From Apodemus sylvaticus (lineage: Eukaryota; Chordata; Mammalia; Rodentia; Muridae): a DNA stretch of 64,000 bases. Shown one piece after another: positions 35,801 through 49,800 of this stretch (position 1 is the first letter of the stretch; the number at the start of each line of letters is the position of its first letter). Made by a program: the position numbers and the translations under genes. Under the pieces are notes generated by a model. It was not told where the DNA came from and ran no database searches. It worked only from the letters and a program-made list of their open reading frames with translations. The DNA lies in contig NC_067482.1 in the NCBI RefSeq assembly GCF_947179515.1, positions 70,880,311 through 70,944,310 of the forward strand, in the 5' to 3' direction.

Positions 35801-36829
35801 GTTTCTGACAGAGTCTAATGTCAGAGCAAGCTGTACATTTGTGGTTCTGAATTCCCCGATAAGCCCTACTGGAAATAAATAGCAAGCCCTGTGAATGGCT
35901 TTCTTTTGAGGAATCGTGAGTCACAGAAGCACAAAGCTTTCATTTGGAAACAGAAATCTTACTATCATAAAACAGATACATTGTCCCTATGAGACAAAAT
36001 TCTGTTTCTAGGAGTAGAGACACTTTCTTCAGATACCCTATCAAGCACTAATGTAGGAGATACTGTGAAAAGATTATGTTCACATCAATGAGGTCTAGAT
36101 CAATTGGCTTTAAGGGAAAACTCTTTAGTGGGCCTAATTTAACCTGGTAAGCTCTTCAAGGGAATTGAAGTCTTTCTGTGAAAAGAATAAGAAAGTATAT
36201 ATAAATAAACCTTCAACAGAGAGTGATTCTGTGGGACATAGTTTACTTTGACGATGCAGAGGATAAGGCAAGAGGCTTCTAGAAATGTAGTAATGATCCC
36301 TGGGTAAAGGTAAAAGTCAGTATGAAGACTCAGTGCTCTATATTCTAAGTATATGGAATTGGATTCTGGAAACACCTGAGTGAGTCAGTAAGCCATTCTA
36401 CTCCAGAGACTGCACATGAATTGAAACCTAGATCATACTTTGAGTTCTGTCTCTGAGAAGTCTAAGCTCTATGTGACTCATAGTACTATGATATGTGATG
36501 TTATTCACAGTGATATTGTTAGCATTCTGTTATCAAGCCACAGAAAATGAATAAGCCCTATAACCTCTGACAAACTCTGCCCTTCCAATAATCCTAAAAC
36601 ATTTGCCTCCAAGTGCTGTTGGTGTGGATTTTCTGTAATTCATAGTGTCATTGTGTACTGTACCACAATTATATGCAAGACTACTGGGTGATTGATGAGA
36701 GTAGTTTCCATAGTCATATATATTTGAATACATTTGTTTATAATTGGTAGAACTGTTTGGGAAGGATTTGAAAGTGTGGCCTTGGTCTAAAAGGTGTATC
36801 ACTTGTAGACTTTTATATTTCAGAATCCC
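32856..36829. other. Unassigned, apparently single-copy sequence
   Basis: Four kilobases without a recognised repeat or gene. Open frames reach 116 codons (33626-33976, plus), but codon content is not gene-like and I see no splice-flanked exon or known domain. Confidence 0.45.
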
Positions 36830-37030
36830 AGGCCATTTTCATCTAACTTTCTCAACCTCGTGCTCGAGAAATAGCACATGAGTCTTCTGTTGTTCTTGTC
36901 ACCATGACTTTGCTCTGCCAACATAGCCTCTAACCCTCTAAAACCATAAGTCCAATTAAATATTTAATTTTATAAGTTTCTTTTGGTTGTATTGTTTCAT
37001 TACAGCAATAGATATCCAAACTAAGACCAC
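36830..37030 (+). mobile_element. Ancient repeat 3' part (MaLR/URR1-like)
   Basis: The run 'ctctaaccctctaaaaccat', a decayed polyadenylation-like 'caattaaatatt', and 'cattacagcaatagatatcc' correspond to the end of a widespread old rodent LTR-like repeat (taagcccaattaaac ... catcacagcaatag). Related ends occur at 10420-10460 and 39170-39240. Confidence 0.55.
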
Positions 37031-37472
37031 TATTTAGTCATAAACTAAATACTAAATCTCTTGTAAAATTCAGGAATCATATTTAACAAATGTTTATTGA
37101 AATTCTAAGATGGTAATAAAAATTTATAAATGTATTAGTCACTCAGAAAACATAATATTAAAGTGTGTACTATTTGCATATTACAAAGTTACATTACAAC
37201 ATTTCTTATATGTATATAATGTAATTTATCGGCAACATCTGCTTCTGATGGTGTTTTGAACTACATTTAATCTTTCATTATATTTAGCGAGTACAATTAT
37301 AATTTGAAAGAATTAGGATGTGGTATCAGCTTTATTGCTGATATCATGCACACTGCATTTTCTCTGATAATGTCACACAAACTCTTTTTGAATCTCTAAT
37401 CCCACACTAATCTTACACTAACTGAATTTGTCAAGATTTTTCTTAGTCTTGTACAAAAGCCCAAGGATTCTT

Positions 37473-37649
37473 TTTTTTATTCAATATATTCTTTATTTAC
37501 ATTTCAAATGATTTCCCCTTTCCTGGATTCCCCCTCCCCGAAAGTCCCATAAACGGTCTTCCCTCCCCCTGTTCCCTAATCCACCCCTTCCCACTTCCCT
37601 GTTCTGGTATTCCCCTACACTGCTGCATTGAGCCTTTCCAGAACCAAAA
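37473..37649 (-). mobile_element. Short L1 3' end, minus strand
   Basis: Antisense L1 3' UTR: T tail, 'tcaatatattctttattt', the C-rich complement of the purine tract, and a 5' end at 'gcctttccagaacc'. Flanked by 'cccaaggattctt' at 37460-37472 and 37650-37662 (preceded on both sides by AAAA with a one-base difference). A 5'-truncated insertion of about 177 bp. Confidence 0.95.
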
Positions 37650-37826
37650 CCCAAGGATTCTTAAATGTAAAAGTACTTTTATTCCATCTTTGCACTACAT
37701 TTATATAACATACATTATTATGCTGTATATTTCATAATGATAATAGTGAGATAATAGGGTCAAAACTATGCACATATAATTGATGTGTACTTGAACAATA
37801 GGGACAATATTTGAATCTCTAGGATT

Positions 37827-37860
37827 TTGTTGTTGTTGTTCTTGTTGTTCTTGTTTCTAG
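37827..37860. repeat. (TTG)n-like microsatellite
   Basis: Four TTG units followed by TTC/TTG interruptions. Confidence 0.85.
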
Positions 37861-38350
37861 TTTCTTTTATGAAAAATACCCAACGTAGGCTCATATATTT
37901 ACATACTTCAGATTATGGTAATATCATGAAGTTTATCAAAACACTAGAAGTTAGTATATATTAAATTTTTTAAATCCTACTTTAGTAAGTGTACTTAAAT
38001 ACTTTAACCTCCCTTCTAGCCCACCACACACCAGCAGTAGTGGAAAGGGAAGCTTATTAGAGCAAAGGAGGATATGGACTTATTTATAAATTGTTCTCTG
38101 GGGTAAATCCAATTAGCATTGCCAGGATATCATCAGTTCAGTTCATAGAAATTAGCAGTGGTTGCCTGATTCACTTGCTAACACCATTCATGAATCAGTG
38201 GTGGCAATCTGCCCAAGTCTATAGATGCAGTAAGAAGCTGGCAGACACCCAGGGGATGTTTCCCCCTATAAGGTCAGGACAAATATTAATCAGCAAAGAG
38301 TGTCAAGGTAAGCCAATAGGGAAAAGCATCGTCCACTGTCAGGTTACATT

Positions 38351-38383
38351 TTTATTTACTTATTTATTTATTTATTTATTTTT
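38351..38383. repeat. (TTTA)n microsatellite
   Basis: About eight TTTA units. Confidence 0.9.
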
Positions 38384-38488
38384 TGAATGTTTTACATCAT
38401 CTCATTATCATCATCTTATTCATGTATCCACAAAGTTACATTTATGTATTTACATATTAATTCTACTCTCAAACATGGCATATTTTGG

Positions 38489-38556
<68 letters not shown>
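38489..38556. repeat. (TA)n microsatellite
   Basis: About 30 TA units with two interruptions; lies just left of the T tail of an old L1. Confidence 0.93.
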
Positions 38557-38563
38557 CCACTTT

Positions 38564-38825
38564 CTTTTTTTATTAGATACATTCTTCATGTACATTTCAA
38601 ATTATCCCCTTTCCTGGTCTCCCCTCAGAAAACTCCCTAACTCTTCCCCACTCTTCCTACTCATCAATCCACCTACTCCTGCATCCCTCTTCTGGCGTTG
38701 TCCTATACTGGGGCATCAAGCCTTCTCGGGACCAAGGGCCTCTCCTCCCTTTGATGGCACAACAAGGCCATCCTCTGCTAAATATACAACTGGAGCCATG
38801 GGTCCCTCCATATGTATGAAATATC
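38564..38825 (-). mobile_element. Old (Lx-like) L1 3' end, minus strand
   Basis: T-rich tail then 'catgtacatttcaaattatc', C-rich block, 'ctatactggggcatcaagcc', 'gaccaagggcctctcctccc' and 'ggagccatgggtccctcc'. The same order is found at 61612-61945. This is the complement of an Lx-type 3' UTR. Confidence 0.8.
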
Positions 38826-40400
38826 ATGTTCTCTCAAGCATCTGCTCTAGCAAAACATCACATGCCCTTCTTCCAGACTGCCTCTAGAAAAGCACCATGT
38901 GTTCTTAGCAAAACATCCTCCTATGTGTCTGCTTCAGCAAAATCAATCACTCATAAGACAGTTTTCAGAAAAATAAAACATTGCATATCTGAGTCTCCAA
39001 AGAAACCAGAGATTTGCAGTTCAAGGTAGAGGGTTTCTGAAGGACATATGTCACTTGTCAGGCACCTGTGGGCTGTGTGTAGATGACATATGATTCCTTT
39101 GTTTCCTGCCTGGCTCAGGCTCCTGCTGCCATTCCCTCTCCAACATGAGAGAATCTGTTACTCTGGAACTGTAATGCAAAATAAACCACATTCTCTCTCA
39201 TTTGCTTTGGTCGGAATATTTTATCATAGCCACAGAAAAACAAATAATACAAATATTTTAAAGGTGTTCTTTAAATCCATTACTAATGACTTCAAATAAA
39301 TGAAATCTTCTAGGTTCTTATGGAACTAGTTTCTAATTCATCATCCCTTTCTTTCCATGCTTCCTTCCATGTGACCCTGCAGTTCTGTGCTTCTGCCAGT
39401 ATGGAACTTCTCTGTCCGTGCCTGTGGATCTAACTATGCAATTGTCTATGATCAAAAATTCTTTAATGGCATATGGTAGTACTTTCCTGGAAAACTGCCT
39501 GAGAGAGTTTGTTCATTCTTTTTTTTCTTCCATGGCTATGTCAGACTTCTGTCTGACTGTATAAATAATAAAGTCAAACAACATTCACTGTCCATCTAAG
39601 AATCAATCAATTCTCATCTAGAAACATTTGAAACATCACCTTGCATATGTCCTATTGTCCACAAATGGAGGGATTACACCAGAATAGAATAACAATATCC
39701 TTTGTATATTCAGAGCTGAACAACCATTTTACTAATTCTTATCAGGTAAAATTTGATGTTAGGAGATGGTTTCATAGATATGTAAGTTACTAATACATGA
39801 ACACTTGAAGAATAATTATTTTTTATGTTCTTAGAGAATTTTATTATGTTTTCAAAGAATTTTGATTTTTTCTACCCTTCTGCTTTAAAATAAACAGTTT
39901 TATTTGCTTCTTTTGAGATATGATCTCAATAGTAAGGATTTGCTGGTCTAAAACATTTATCACTGACCTGACTCAGCCGATCAAGTGCTATTTTTCCCAG
40001 GAGTTTTCAGTCATGTCCTTCACTAACATAGATTCACTAACAAAATTAACTTGATGGAAATAGCATGTTAAACAGCATGTCATTTTGAGGTATATGGGGG
40101 GTGAGGTAAGACACCTTGGAAAAAGTAGAAATATAAATTAAGTCTAAGGAAATAATGTTCAAAATAAATATACTATTTTTTCAGGGAAATATTGTACATG
40201 TATATCTAGTAATATCCAGTGTAACTGGGCTGTCCTGTTTGTCTCATTTGTCATGTATGCGAAAAGCTAAATATAGCTTCAAGTATTTTAATGCAAGTCA
40301 CTGGTAGGATTTTGCATATTTCACTGGGCAAGAGCCAAGATAAAATAACTTGTAGGTTTATTGTCTATATCTTAAAGTGTAAAAATCTTAAAATTTGTAA
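38826..40400. other. Mostly unassigned; ancient repeat end at 39090-39260
   Basis: 38826-39060 has a repeated 'agcaaaacatc' motif (38850, 38910) that suggests an unidentified old element. 39090-39260 ends in an 'aataaaccacattctctc' and 'ttatcatagccacag' pattern like the MaLR/URR1-like repeats listed elsewhere (plus strand). The remainder to 40400 is not recognised. Confidence 0.45.
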
Positions 40401-40402
40401 CT

Positions 40403-41305
40403 TATTTTTTTATTCTATATATTCTTTATTTACATTACAAATGATTTCCCCTTTTCTGGCTCCCCACTCCCCAAAAGTCCCATAAACCCTCTTTCCTCCC
40501 CCTGTTCCCCCATCTACTCCTTCCCGCTTCCCTGTTCTAGTATTCCCCTATACTGCTGCACTGAGTCTTTCCAGAACCAGGGGCCACTCCTCTGTTCTTC
40601 TTGGACATCATTTAATATGTGGATTATGTCTTGGGTATTCAAAGTTTCTAGGCTAATATCCACTTATCAGTGAATGCATAGCATGATTAATCTTTTGAGA
40701 CTGGGTTACCTCACTTAGTATAAGGTTCTCCAGCTCCATCCATTTGTCTAAGAATTTCATGAATTCATTGTTTCTAATGGCTGAATAGTACTCCATTGTG
40801 TAAATGTACCACATTTTCTGTATCCATTCCTCTGTTGAGGGACACCTGGATTCTTTCCAACTTCTGGCTATTATAAATAGGGCTGCTATGAACATAGTGG
40901 AGCATGTGTCCTTATTGCATGCTGAAGAATCCTCTGGGTATATGCCCAGTAGTGGTATAACAGGGTCCTCAGGAAGTGACATGCCCAGTTTTCTGAGGAA
41001 CCGCCAGACTGATTTCCAGAGTGGTTGTATCAATTTACAACCCCACCAGCAGTGGAGGAGTGTTCCTCTTTCTCCACATCCTCCCCTACACCTGTTATCT
41101 CCTGATTTTTTGACCTTAGCCATTCTGACTGGTGTGAGATGAAATCTCAGGGTTGTTTTGATTTGCATTTCCCTAATGATTAATGATGTTGAACATTTCT
41201 TAAGGTGTTTCTCAGCCCGCTGAAGTTCTTCATGTGAAAATTCTTTGTTTAATGGGGTTATTGGTTCTCTGGGTTCTACCTTCTTGAGTCCTTATATTTA
41301 TTACA
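40403..41305 (-). mobile_element. 5'-truncated L1, minus strand (0.9 kb)
   Basis: Antisense L1 3' UTR and ORF2 C-terminus. An uninterrupted C-terminal frame lies at 41168-40653 (171 codons, with GCGERGTLLHCWWGCK, ending SLISGY). Near 41250 about 23 bp present in other copies are missing. Flanks 'aaatttgtaac' (left) and 'aaattgtaag' (right) may be a decayed target duplication. The family is a somewhat older relative of the full-length copies. Confidence 0.93.
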
Positions 41306-41389
41306 GGTAAATTGTAAGTTTAATCACTTACATAAAGCCTAATTTTGTACACTTTCTAACTTTAAGTGGAGAAAAGTTTTTAAAATAGT

Positions 41390-41603
41390 TTTTACTTTTA
41401 TTTATGTGCATATGGATATACATATGGTTCTGTACATGTGCCTGCATATGTGGTTATCCAGAGTGGCTAGAAGATGTCTTAGATCTCCCAGAATCAGAAT
41501 CATGGGAGGTTGTGAGTCACCTGGTGTGGGTTCTGGGAACCAAACCCTAGTCTTTGGTAAAATCAGTAAATACCTCTAATTCCTAAGCTATCTCACCAGC
41601 CCA
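41390..41603 (-). mobile_element. B3/B2-type SINE
   Basis: On the minus strand it starts 'gggctggtgagatagctta' (41602 leftwards), the typical tRNA-derived head, and ends in the 'cataaataaaagt' region. The plus strand shows the B2/B3 body complements 'gttgtgagtcacctggtgtg' and 'ggttctgggaaccaaaccct'. Diverged but clear. Confidence 0.85.
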
Positions 41604-43157
41604 TTGCCATGGAATAATAATTCAGGTTGTGCTGTACTTTGGGTATTCACTTTCTAATTCCAATAAACACTGATTTTCATACAAACACTCACTATTATTC
41701 TATTTCTGAATAATGTTAATTTTAAATATCTATACAGAACTTGTTTCTTTGGGATCTGTTTCCAAATGTTCTTCAGCTGCCCAGGATGTTGACATTGAGG
41801 CAGGGAGCAGTCAACTAAAATTCAGAAGATGACTGTCTACTCATCATTTTATCATTAAATACACAGAAACTCTTAGTAATTAATTGGACTTCATATCTCA
41901 TTTTATGAGCTCTTCATGTACAACTAATCATTCTTGATGACAGTATATAAACATGTTTCATTAGTCATACTGCAAAACCCTTCAAATAAGGGCCAGTGAA
42001 CTGTCTTAATGTTTTTTCCTTTGCACTTGACAGTAAGATTGATAACTTGACTTATAGTCTGAGACACAAAGGAAGAAAAAGGAGAAGGAAGGAAAAAGGA
42101 AGATAAAAATCCATGTGATTCCCTGACCTCCACACACATTGAGTTGAACTCTAATTTATTTGTCAATAACTGTAATAAAGTATTTTTAAATACTAAAATG
42201 GATGATCAATTTTCTGATATTGCCCTTTGAATCCTAGAACAAAGTACCTACTGTGTCCTCTAGTTTCTGAGATACCTTGTGGATACAAATGTAATCAAGG
42301 TACAATCTCTACTCCATAGTATTCATGGTCTATTAAGAAATAACAGATGAGAGAATAGTGCTTTTAAGTCTCATAATATCAGCAAATGTCATTAAGAAAA
42401 TCAAGGTATCAATTACTTCCTAAACAGTGACTCGAAAGTGAAATAAAGCATTGTAATCTATGACTGAGACATTTCTAAGTTCTCTTAACTTACTCATCAT
42501 TTGCATCACTGGTTAACAAATATCAAAGTAATGGGTTAAATAATATTTGATATGTTGTGGTAAATAAGCCCTCTATTATAACCATAACTATCTGATTATT
42601 TTATAGTTTGATTCTAAGAGTCATAAATCACACATGACCAAATGGATATCACTGAGTAAAACACTATTTCTAAAACCAAATAGTTCTGTAGACATATTGT
42701 TCTGAGGCCTTTGGCTTCACATATCTTTCCTATTTAGAATGAGTTTTCATGATGAATGGCTCATTTTAAGATTGATGTGTTCATAGTCTATATTTTCTAG
42801 CTCAGATGTTTCACTTAAATGTCTTCAAAGGCTGGCTGTTAGCTATTACATGCTGATTATATTCCTCTAGAATCACCAAAAACTCAAAAGTCATTCTTAT
42901 CCATATATCTACTGAATAGTTTTCTTAAGGATCTATCTCATTGTCCTAACATTAAGAGAAACCATTTCTGAACATTGGCCAAGTTTCAGGGCCACAACTC
43001 GCCAGAAGCTATCATGGCGCAGGTAAAAACTAGCAGGTAATCTTCCTGAGATGGTTCTGCCATGGACTGTAAAGTTAATGACAGATTTGCTTCTTCAAGC
43101 AAGGCCAATGAAATTATATCTAAGTAAAGATTCCTGCTATAATTATACTTTTCCTTT

Positions 43158-43206
<49 letters not shown>

Positions 43207-44039
43207 GTGTGTGTGTGTGTGTGTGAATCAGCCAAAACTTTTGAGCAGATTTCTCCAGAACAACAAAGATGTGCTCTGTTATAATGATGTTATGTAAACA
43301 AATAGATGGTTTCTTAATTATTAATGATGAGTCTATAAGAATTCCTATAATTATATTAGTAATTATTAAGATCTTTTTTAATAGGGCTGGTATTAAGTCC
43401 TTTCTGATGTCAAAACTGCAATGAGAACTCTGCCAGTCTTCCAGTGTCATGATTTAATTGCTTCTGAGATAGTAAGGATATATTTACAAGTTAGAACAAA
43501 TTTATAAAGGTTATAAAAACAATTAACCAAAGGTTATAAAAAGGAAACTAATGATTTACTGTAAGTGCAAGAACAGAAGATAAAATATTGACTGGGACTA
43601 TTTATAGGAATCTTTACTAATGACTTAGTCATAAAAAAATATGGTCTTTAACTTTCAATGAACCTGTTAAGCTACTTCAGATTATGAATATTTGTCTAGA
43701 TAATTACTATTAATTAATATGCATGTAAACATTCTATGTTGTAATTTCTTGTTCAGTTTATGATTTAAATTTATGTTTGAACATTTAGTCAACTTTTATA
43801 AAAATAAAATGGGATGCTTGGATAAATTACATGATCTGTTCTCCTAGGAAAGGTACAAAAGTCTAGGAAAAATGACATAGGAAGTCATAGCATTGGTAGT
43901 GAAAGCACTGGAATAGAGGCAATTGGGTTTGGGAGCAAGGGCTTTGTTATTTAGAAAAAGAGTAGAGAACAAGATGAGGAGACTGCAAAGTAGAACAACT
44001 TAGAAATTTTAAGGTAACTTGAAAAATTAAGAGTGTCAA
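41604..44039. other. Unassigned AT-rich sequence
   Basis: No gene or interspersed repeat was recognised except the CA/TG microsatellite. Confidence 0.5.
43163..43225. repeat. Palindromic (CA)n-ATAT-(TG)n microsatellite
   Basis: About 19 CA units pass through 'atatat' into about 11 TG units, giving a self-complementary compound repeat. Confidence 0.95.
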
Positions 44040-46893
44040 AACACAACATCCTTTCACATTAAAAATATTGAAGAGATCAGGAATTCAAGGTACATACTGA
44101 AATATAATAAAAGTAATATACAGCCAACCAATAGCCAGCATCTAACTTAATGGAGAGAAACATGAAGCAATTTCAATAAATCAGTGACAAGACAAGGCTA
44201 CCCACTCTTCTCCTATCTAATGAATATAGTACTTGAAGTTCTAGCCAGAGTAATTAGAAAACAAAAGATCAAAGGGATACAAACTGGGAAGGAAGAATTC
44301 AAGATTTCACTCTTTTCAGATGATGAGATAGTATACATAATCAGCTCCAAAAATTCTACCAGAGAACTCCTACAGCTGATAAACAACTTCAGCAAATGGC
44401 TGGATATGAAATTAGCTCTAACAAATCAGTAGGCTTCCTCTACTCAAAGGATAAACCTGCTGAGAAAGCAATTAGTGAATCAACACTCTTCACAATAGTC
44501 ACAAATACTATAAAATATCTTGGTGTGATTCTAACCAAAAAGAAAAAGATCTGTATGACAAGAACTTCAAGTCTCTGAAGAAAGAAATAGAAGAAGACCT
44601 CAGAGCTGGAAAGATCTCCCATGCTCATGGATCAACAGGATTAACATAATAAAAATAACCATCTTATGAAAAACAATCTACAGATTTATTACAATCCCCA
44701 TTAAAATTCTAACTCAAGTCTTCACAGAGATAGAAAGCAGTTCTCAAATTCATCTGGAATAAAAAGAAAAACAGGCTAGTAAAAACCATTCTCAACAATA
44801 AAAGAACTTCTGGGGAGTCACCACCAGTGACTTCAAGTTTTACTACAGCGCAATAGTGATAGTAAACACATGGTATTGCTTCAAAGACAGGCGGGTAGAC
44901 CAATGCAATAGAACTGAAGACACAGAAATAAATCCACATCTGTGGTCACTTTGACAAAGAAGCCAAAATCATCTAGTGGGAAAAACACAGCATTTTCAGC
45001 AAATAGTGCTGGTTCAACATGTTCAGCATGTAGAAGAATGCAAATTGACCCATTCTTATCTCCTTGTACGAAGGTCAAGTCCAAGTGGATCAAGGACCTC
45101 CACATACAATCAGATACACAGATTCAAATAGAAGAGAAAGTGGGAAGGTCCTGGAACACAGCAGGACAGGGGAAATTTTCCTGAACAGAATACCCATGGC
45201 TCCTGCTTTAAGATGAAAAAATTTACTAATGGGACCTCATAAAATTGCAAAGCTTTTTTAAGGCAAAGGACACTGTCAATAGGCAAAAATGGCAATCCAT
45301 AGATTTGAAAAAGATCTTTACCATCCCTATATTCTATAAAGGGCTAATATCCAAAATATACAAAGAACTTGAAATATTAGACTCCAGAGAACCAAATAAT
45401 TCTATTTAAAAATAGGGTACAGTGCTAAACAACAAATTTTCAACTAAGGAATCCTAAAGGGCTGAGAGGCACTTAAGGATGTTAAACATCCTTAGTCATC
45501 AGAGAAATACAAATCAAAACAACCCGGAAAATTCAACTCACACCAATCAGAAGGGCTAAGATAAAAAATGTAGGTGACAACAGATGGTAGTCAGGATGTG
45601 GAGAAAGGAACATTCCTCCATTGCTGGTGCAAATGCAAGCTGGTGAAACCACTTTGGAAATCAATTTTGCAGTTCCTCAGAAAATTGGAAATAGTTCTAC
45701 CTGAAGACCCAGCTATACCTCTACTTGGCATATAACCAAAAGATGCTCCAACATATAACAAGGACACATATGCCACTGTATTCATAACAACCTTATTTGA
45801 AATAGCTAGAAGCTGGAAACAACCCAGATGTCCCTCAGCAGAAGATTGCATACAGAAAATGTGGTACGTTTACACAATGGAGTACTATTCATATATTAAA
45901 AACAATGACTTCATGAAATATTTATGCAAATGAATGAAATTAGAAAATATCATCTTGAGTGAGGCAACCCAGACCCAACATAACACACTGATATGTACTC
46001 ACTGATAAGTGGTATTAGCTCAAAATAAGCTCGAAAGACCTACAAGACAACCCACAACCCATATGGAGCTTAAGAAGAAGGAATACCAAAGTGCGGATGC
46101 TTTGATTCTACATTTTTAGCTGAAATATAAAAAAAAAAAAAGAAAAAAGAAAAAAACGGAGAGTTAGAACCTATAGAGACCACCTCCGGTAGCTCAGTAG
46201 TTAGTGCTCCCACTTGAGGGATGGGACCACCCAACCATCACAAAATTATTAACCCAGAATTGTTAGGATATCCAAAAGAAAGACAGGGACAAAAAATGGA
46301 ACAGAGTCAGAAAGAAAGGCCATCCAGAGACTACCCTACCTAGGGATCTATCCCATCTGCAGACATTAAACCCTAATTATTGTTTATGCCAAGAAGCCTT
46401 GCTGACAGGAGTCTAGTATAGCTTTTCCCTGAGAGGGCCTACAGCACTTAATTAATACAGATGCAGATACTCATGCCAACCATTGGAATGCGCCTGGCAA
46501 TCCTAAAGGAAGGACTAGGGGAAAGGACTGAATGAGCTGAAGGGGGTTACAACCTCATAAGAAGAACATTATCAACTAACTGGACTACCTAGAGCTCCAA
46601 GAGGCTTAACAACTGATTCAATAAAATAGTATAAATGGAGGGATCCATGGCTCCAGATACATATGTAGCAGGAGCTGGCCACATCTGACATCAATGGGGG
46701 CTGATGCCCTTTGTCCTGTGGAAGCTTGATGCCCCAGTGAACGGAGATGCTAGAACAGTGAGGCATAAGTGGTGAGTGGTTTGAGGAGCATCCTCCTAAA
46801 GACAAAGATGAAGGGGAAGGAGATGGGATGGGGAGTTTGTAGAAGGGATATCATTTGAAATGTAATGAATGAAATTATTAATAGAAAAAATAA
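44040..46893 (+). mobile_element. Old 5'-truncated L1 (2.9 kb)
   Basis: Starts in RT ('cacaacatcctttcacatt'), continues through the ORF2 C-terminus to about 46018 and an old-type 3' UTR (46140-46893) with 'ccacttgagggatgggacc', 'accaatggaatgcgcctgg'-like and 'gaaggggttacaac'-like blocks, ending in 'catttgaaatgtaatgaatg' and an A-rich tail. The 3' UTR differs from that of the young family, so this is an older subfamily (Lx-like). Confidence 0.9.
44050..46018 (+). pseudogene. L1 ORF2 remnant (old family)
   Basis: The RT part 44184-44432 is open for 82 codons and contains RQGYPLFSYLMNIVLEVLAR and the catalytic region as SLFSDDEIVYI, so FADD has become FSDD (about 44308-44330). Later sections are broken by frequent indels; the C-terminal region 45590-46018 is recognisable only by nucleotide similarity. 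Confidence 0.88.
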
Positions 46894-49800
46894 TATATCA
46901 GTTTGCAGAGTGCAGAGGGAAAGAGGAAAATAGAAGAAGCTGTATACACAGCAGAAAGAGTAGGCAGACTTATGATTACTAAGGGACAGAACAGGTCTTT
47001 TTGTAATAACAAGACAGGCTTAGTCTCAGTGAAGAATATAAAGCTTTCCTCTTACAGACTTGGGTTTAATTTATTTAGCTATAAAAGTATAGAAGCTCTT
47101 TCTTTATCTACATAATAAGGACTGGAGCTCATTTTTCATCCAGAATGAGTGAGTTCTTTTTGCAGTGCCCCTTGGTCTTTTGCTCCATATGCATATGTAA
47201 GTTTACATGTGCTTGTGAAAGTATGTAATTATGAGATAAGTATGCATGTAGCTGAGCCTTATTGGTTTGAATGGAGATGTATGAATGTGTATGCATGAAT
47301 CTATATATGAATTTATGTGAGTTTATCCATATTTGCTTGTGTAAACGTATTTCCTTCTGTGAGGGTGACTTTCTTCTTCTGCTTTAGTAGAAGTTTATTG
47401 CTCCAAGCCTGACAAAAGAGAGGCTTCTATACAAGAGGAAAAAGGCCCTGGCAATTAATCCTTTATTTAATCCCAGGCCGTTTTATGTTGAGGTGCTACA
47501 CGACAGAGACTACAGTTTATGGCCTCAGAGGATCTCAGACAGGTCAGCTGAAGCAGCAAAGAGACTATGACTTAACATAGGTAAACATTTTATTGTTAAA
47601 TAGCAACACTAAATATCATGCAAGGCCAAGTCTTGCCCCTGCAGACTCTCTTTGTTCTCCCCGCTCAGCTTTCCTCAAGAGACAAGAAAGAACTGTTGAG
47701 GCAGGACTTCAGCAAGATTTTATGCTGAACAGTTTTTGTGGTCCAAATAAATTGTTTTTTATTTATCTATTTACTTAGGCCCCACCTAATAAAAATCCAC
47801 TGTACCACCTTCATCATTGTTACCTACATTAGGAAGCATACCCCTCCCCCTTATAAGTTTCCAGCCTTGTTACCTATATAAATTATTTATTGCCATGATT
47901 ATCCATGAGACCATCATACCTGCCATGAGCTACACTAATATTGCAATTGTCTCCTGGTGTTCACTAATATGTTTTCTAACCCATTGTGTATCCACTCCCT
48001 AGAATATACTTCCAAATAGAGCATCTGAACACATCATTTCATTTTAAACCATACAAAGATTTGGGCTGTGTAGATAGTTACAATTTCTTTATCATCACCA
48101 AGTATTTTGGTTCTCTATTGCTGCTGCAACAAATCACAAGTTGAGAAGATGAAACCTACAGTAGTCTGTAGGCATATTGTTATATAGATGAAGCTTCTGA
48201 AGTATTACTGAAGAACATACTTTCTGCTTGAGGTCTACAGGGACCAATTAAATTTCAGACATTTTCAATTTTTACAGGCTTCACAATTCTTAGCTACCAT
48301 CTTAGTCAACAGTCCAATCATTATGTTATTTTAGTAGCACAGAAAAATGTTCACAAAATGAAGAACAGTAGAATGATAAGCCTTCTATACCCTTGAAAAC
48401 TCCTCTTTTTTGACAAATTGGTAATGTTTTGCCATAAGCCTCAATAGGCATTTCCTTCTGTTCAGGAATTCCAAATTTTAGTAAATGTAAATAAGAGATC
48501 TAAATCTGAGTTTAAATAACAATGAATATTGCTTATTACAACATTTGGGTTGTATTTATAAAATTAGTTGTTTATCTAATATTAAATTTTAAGTAAAATC
48601 TATAAATGCAAATGATTCTTATTTGATCAAGAAGTCACCTGGACAGAGCTATAAAAACAGGCAGTTATTTGACCAGCACCATGCTCACCACATGGGCACA
48701 TCATGATTATCTGGGTGTGGTTAATAAAGAAAGGTATACATATTGTTGTATGAATACCCAGCTGTAACTTCCACAGTCAGTGCTGGGATTTTATGAGTGC
48801 TATATCTATTCTATAAATAAAGTAGAAGCAACAATGAATTTTAGCAGCAATGTAATGATGTATTTATCTTGGGAAATTTTATAAAGATCTTTTGGCTCTT
48901 TATATGCAGAATGGTAAAATTAGAAAATTGGGCATTAGATGGAAATCTAAATTGGGCATTAGATATGTCACACAATGATAAAAGGCTATGAACAACTGCA
49001 GAAAGAATTTGGAAGCATATAAGAGAATTAAATGTACATATTCATTTATCTTAGTTGTCAAGATTTCAGGCTTTGGAAGCAAAGTGTTTGATGATGTCTC
49101 CTAGCTTTGTTTAAAAAATATGTGTCACCTTGGAACATATTTTTTTTATCTTACTGGCCTTAGTTTTATCTATAGACAATATACTAAAGTTATATGAACT
49201 CATCACTGGAATTGCATGAGGTCATTCAAATAATACTCTTTAGGACATAATAAAAAAAAACACATCATAAAGTTAATTAGCTTTAAATGCCCTGATTATT
49301 TTGTTCATCATTACCTCTGCTATTTTTTGTAAGTAGTAATTAACTATTAAAAATAAACAGCCAAGTGTTTCCCCAAGTTTTATTTCTACCTCATCTTGCC
49401 TGATTGTGATAGTAACAGTATTTTACTTCCTGATTCTGAAAACAAACATTTTAGTGTAGCTCTGCCTTTTATTTCTTTCATGTGCTGTATTTAATTGTTT
49501 GGTCATCCCTCCTGTTATACCATTCAAAGTATACTCAGCAACCAATGGAAATGTGTTATTGCTTGCCACTGTATCTCCTGATGCTCTGGTCATAGTGCCC
49601 ATTGTTTGGGTCAATATGGCAAATCATCTTCAAAATGCCATCACGATTCACTTTTTGTCCTCTTAAGCTGTTGTCACAATAGGCAGGATGCTCACTGAGA
49701 ACATTGTAGGCATTTTTTAGCTCAGAATCTAGGACCTTGCAAAGTCATCGATCTTTTCTTCTAATTAAATGAATTTTAGTCCAAGCACTAATATTCTGAC

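Noticed and set aside
38091..38576. 161-codon frame
   Set aside because: Half of it is the TTTA and TA microsatellites; the first half has no family resemblance.
46185..46215. 'ccggtagctcagtagttagt' resembles a tRNA/ID SINE head
   Set aside because: It is part of an old L1 3' UTR with the L1 context continuing on both sides; no box B, acceptor stem or A tail follows.
48100..48250. 'ttctctattgctgctgcaac' as start of a mammal-wide repeat
   Set aside because: Only about 30 bp resemble the motif I remember; the remainder does not follow, so I did not annotate it.
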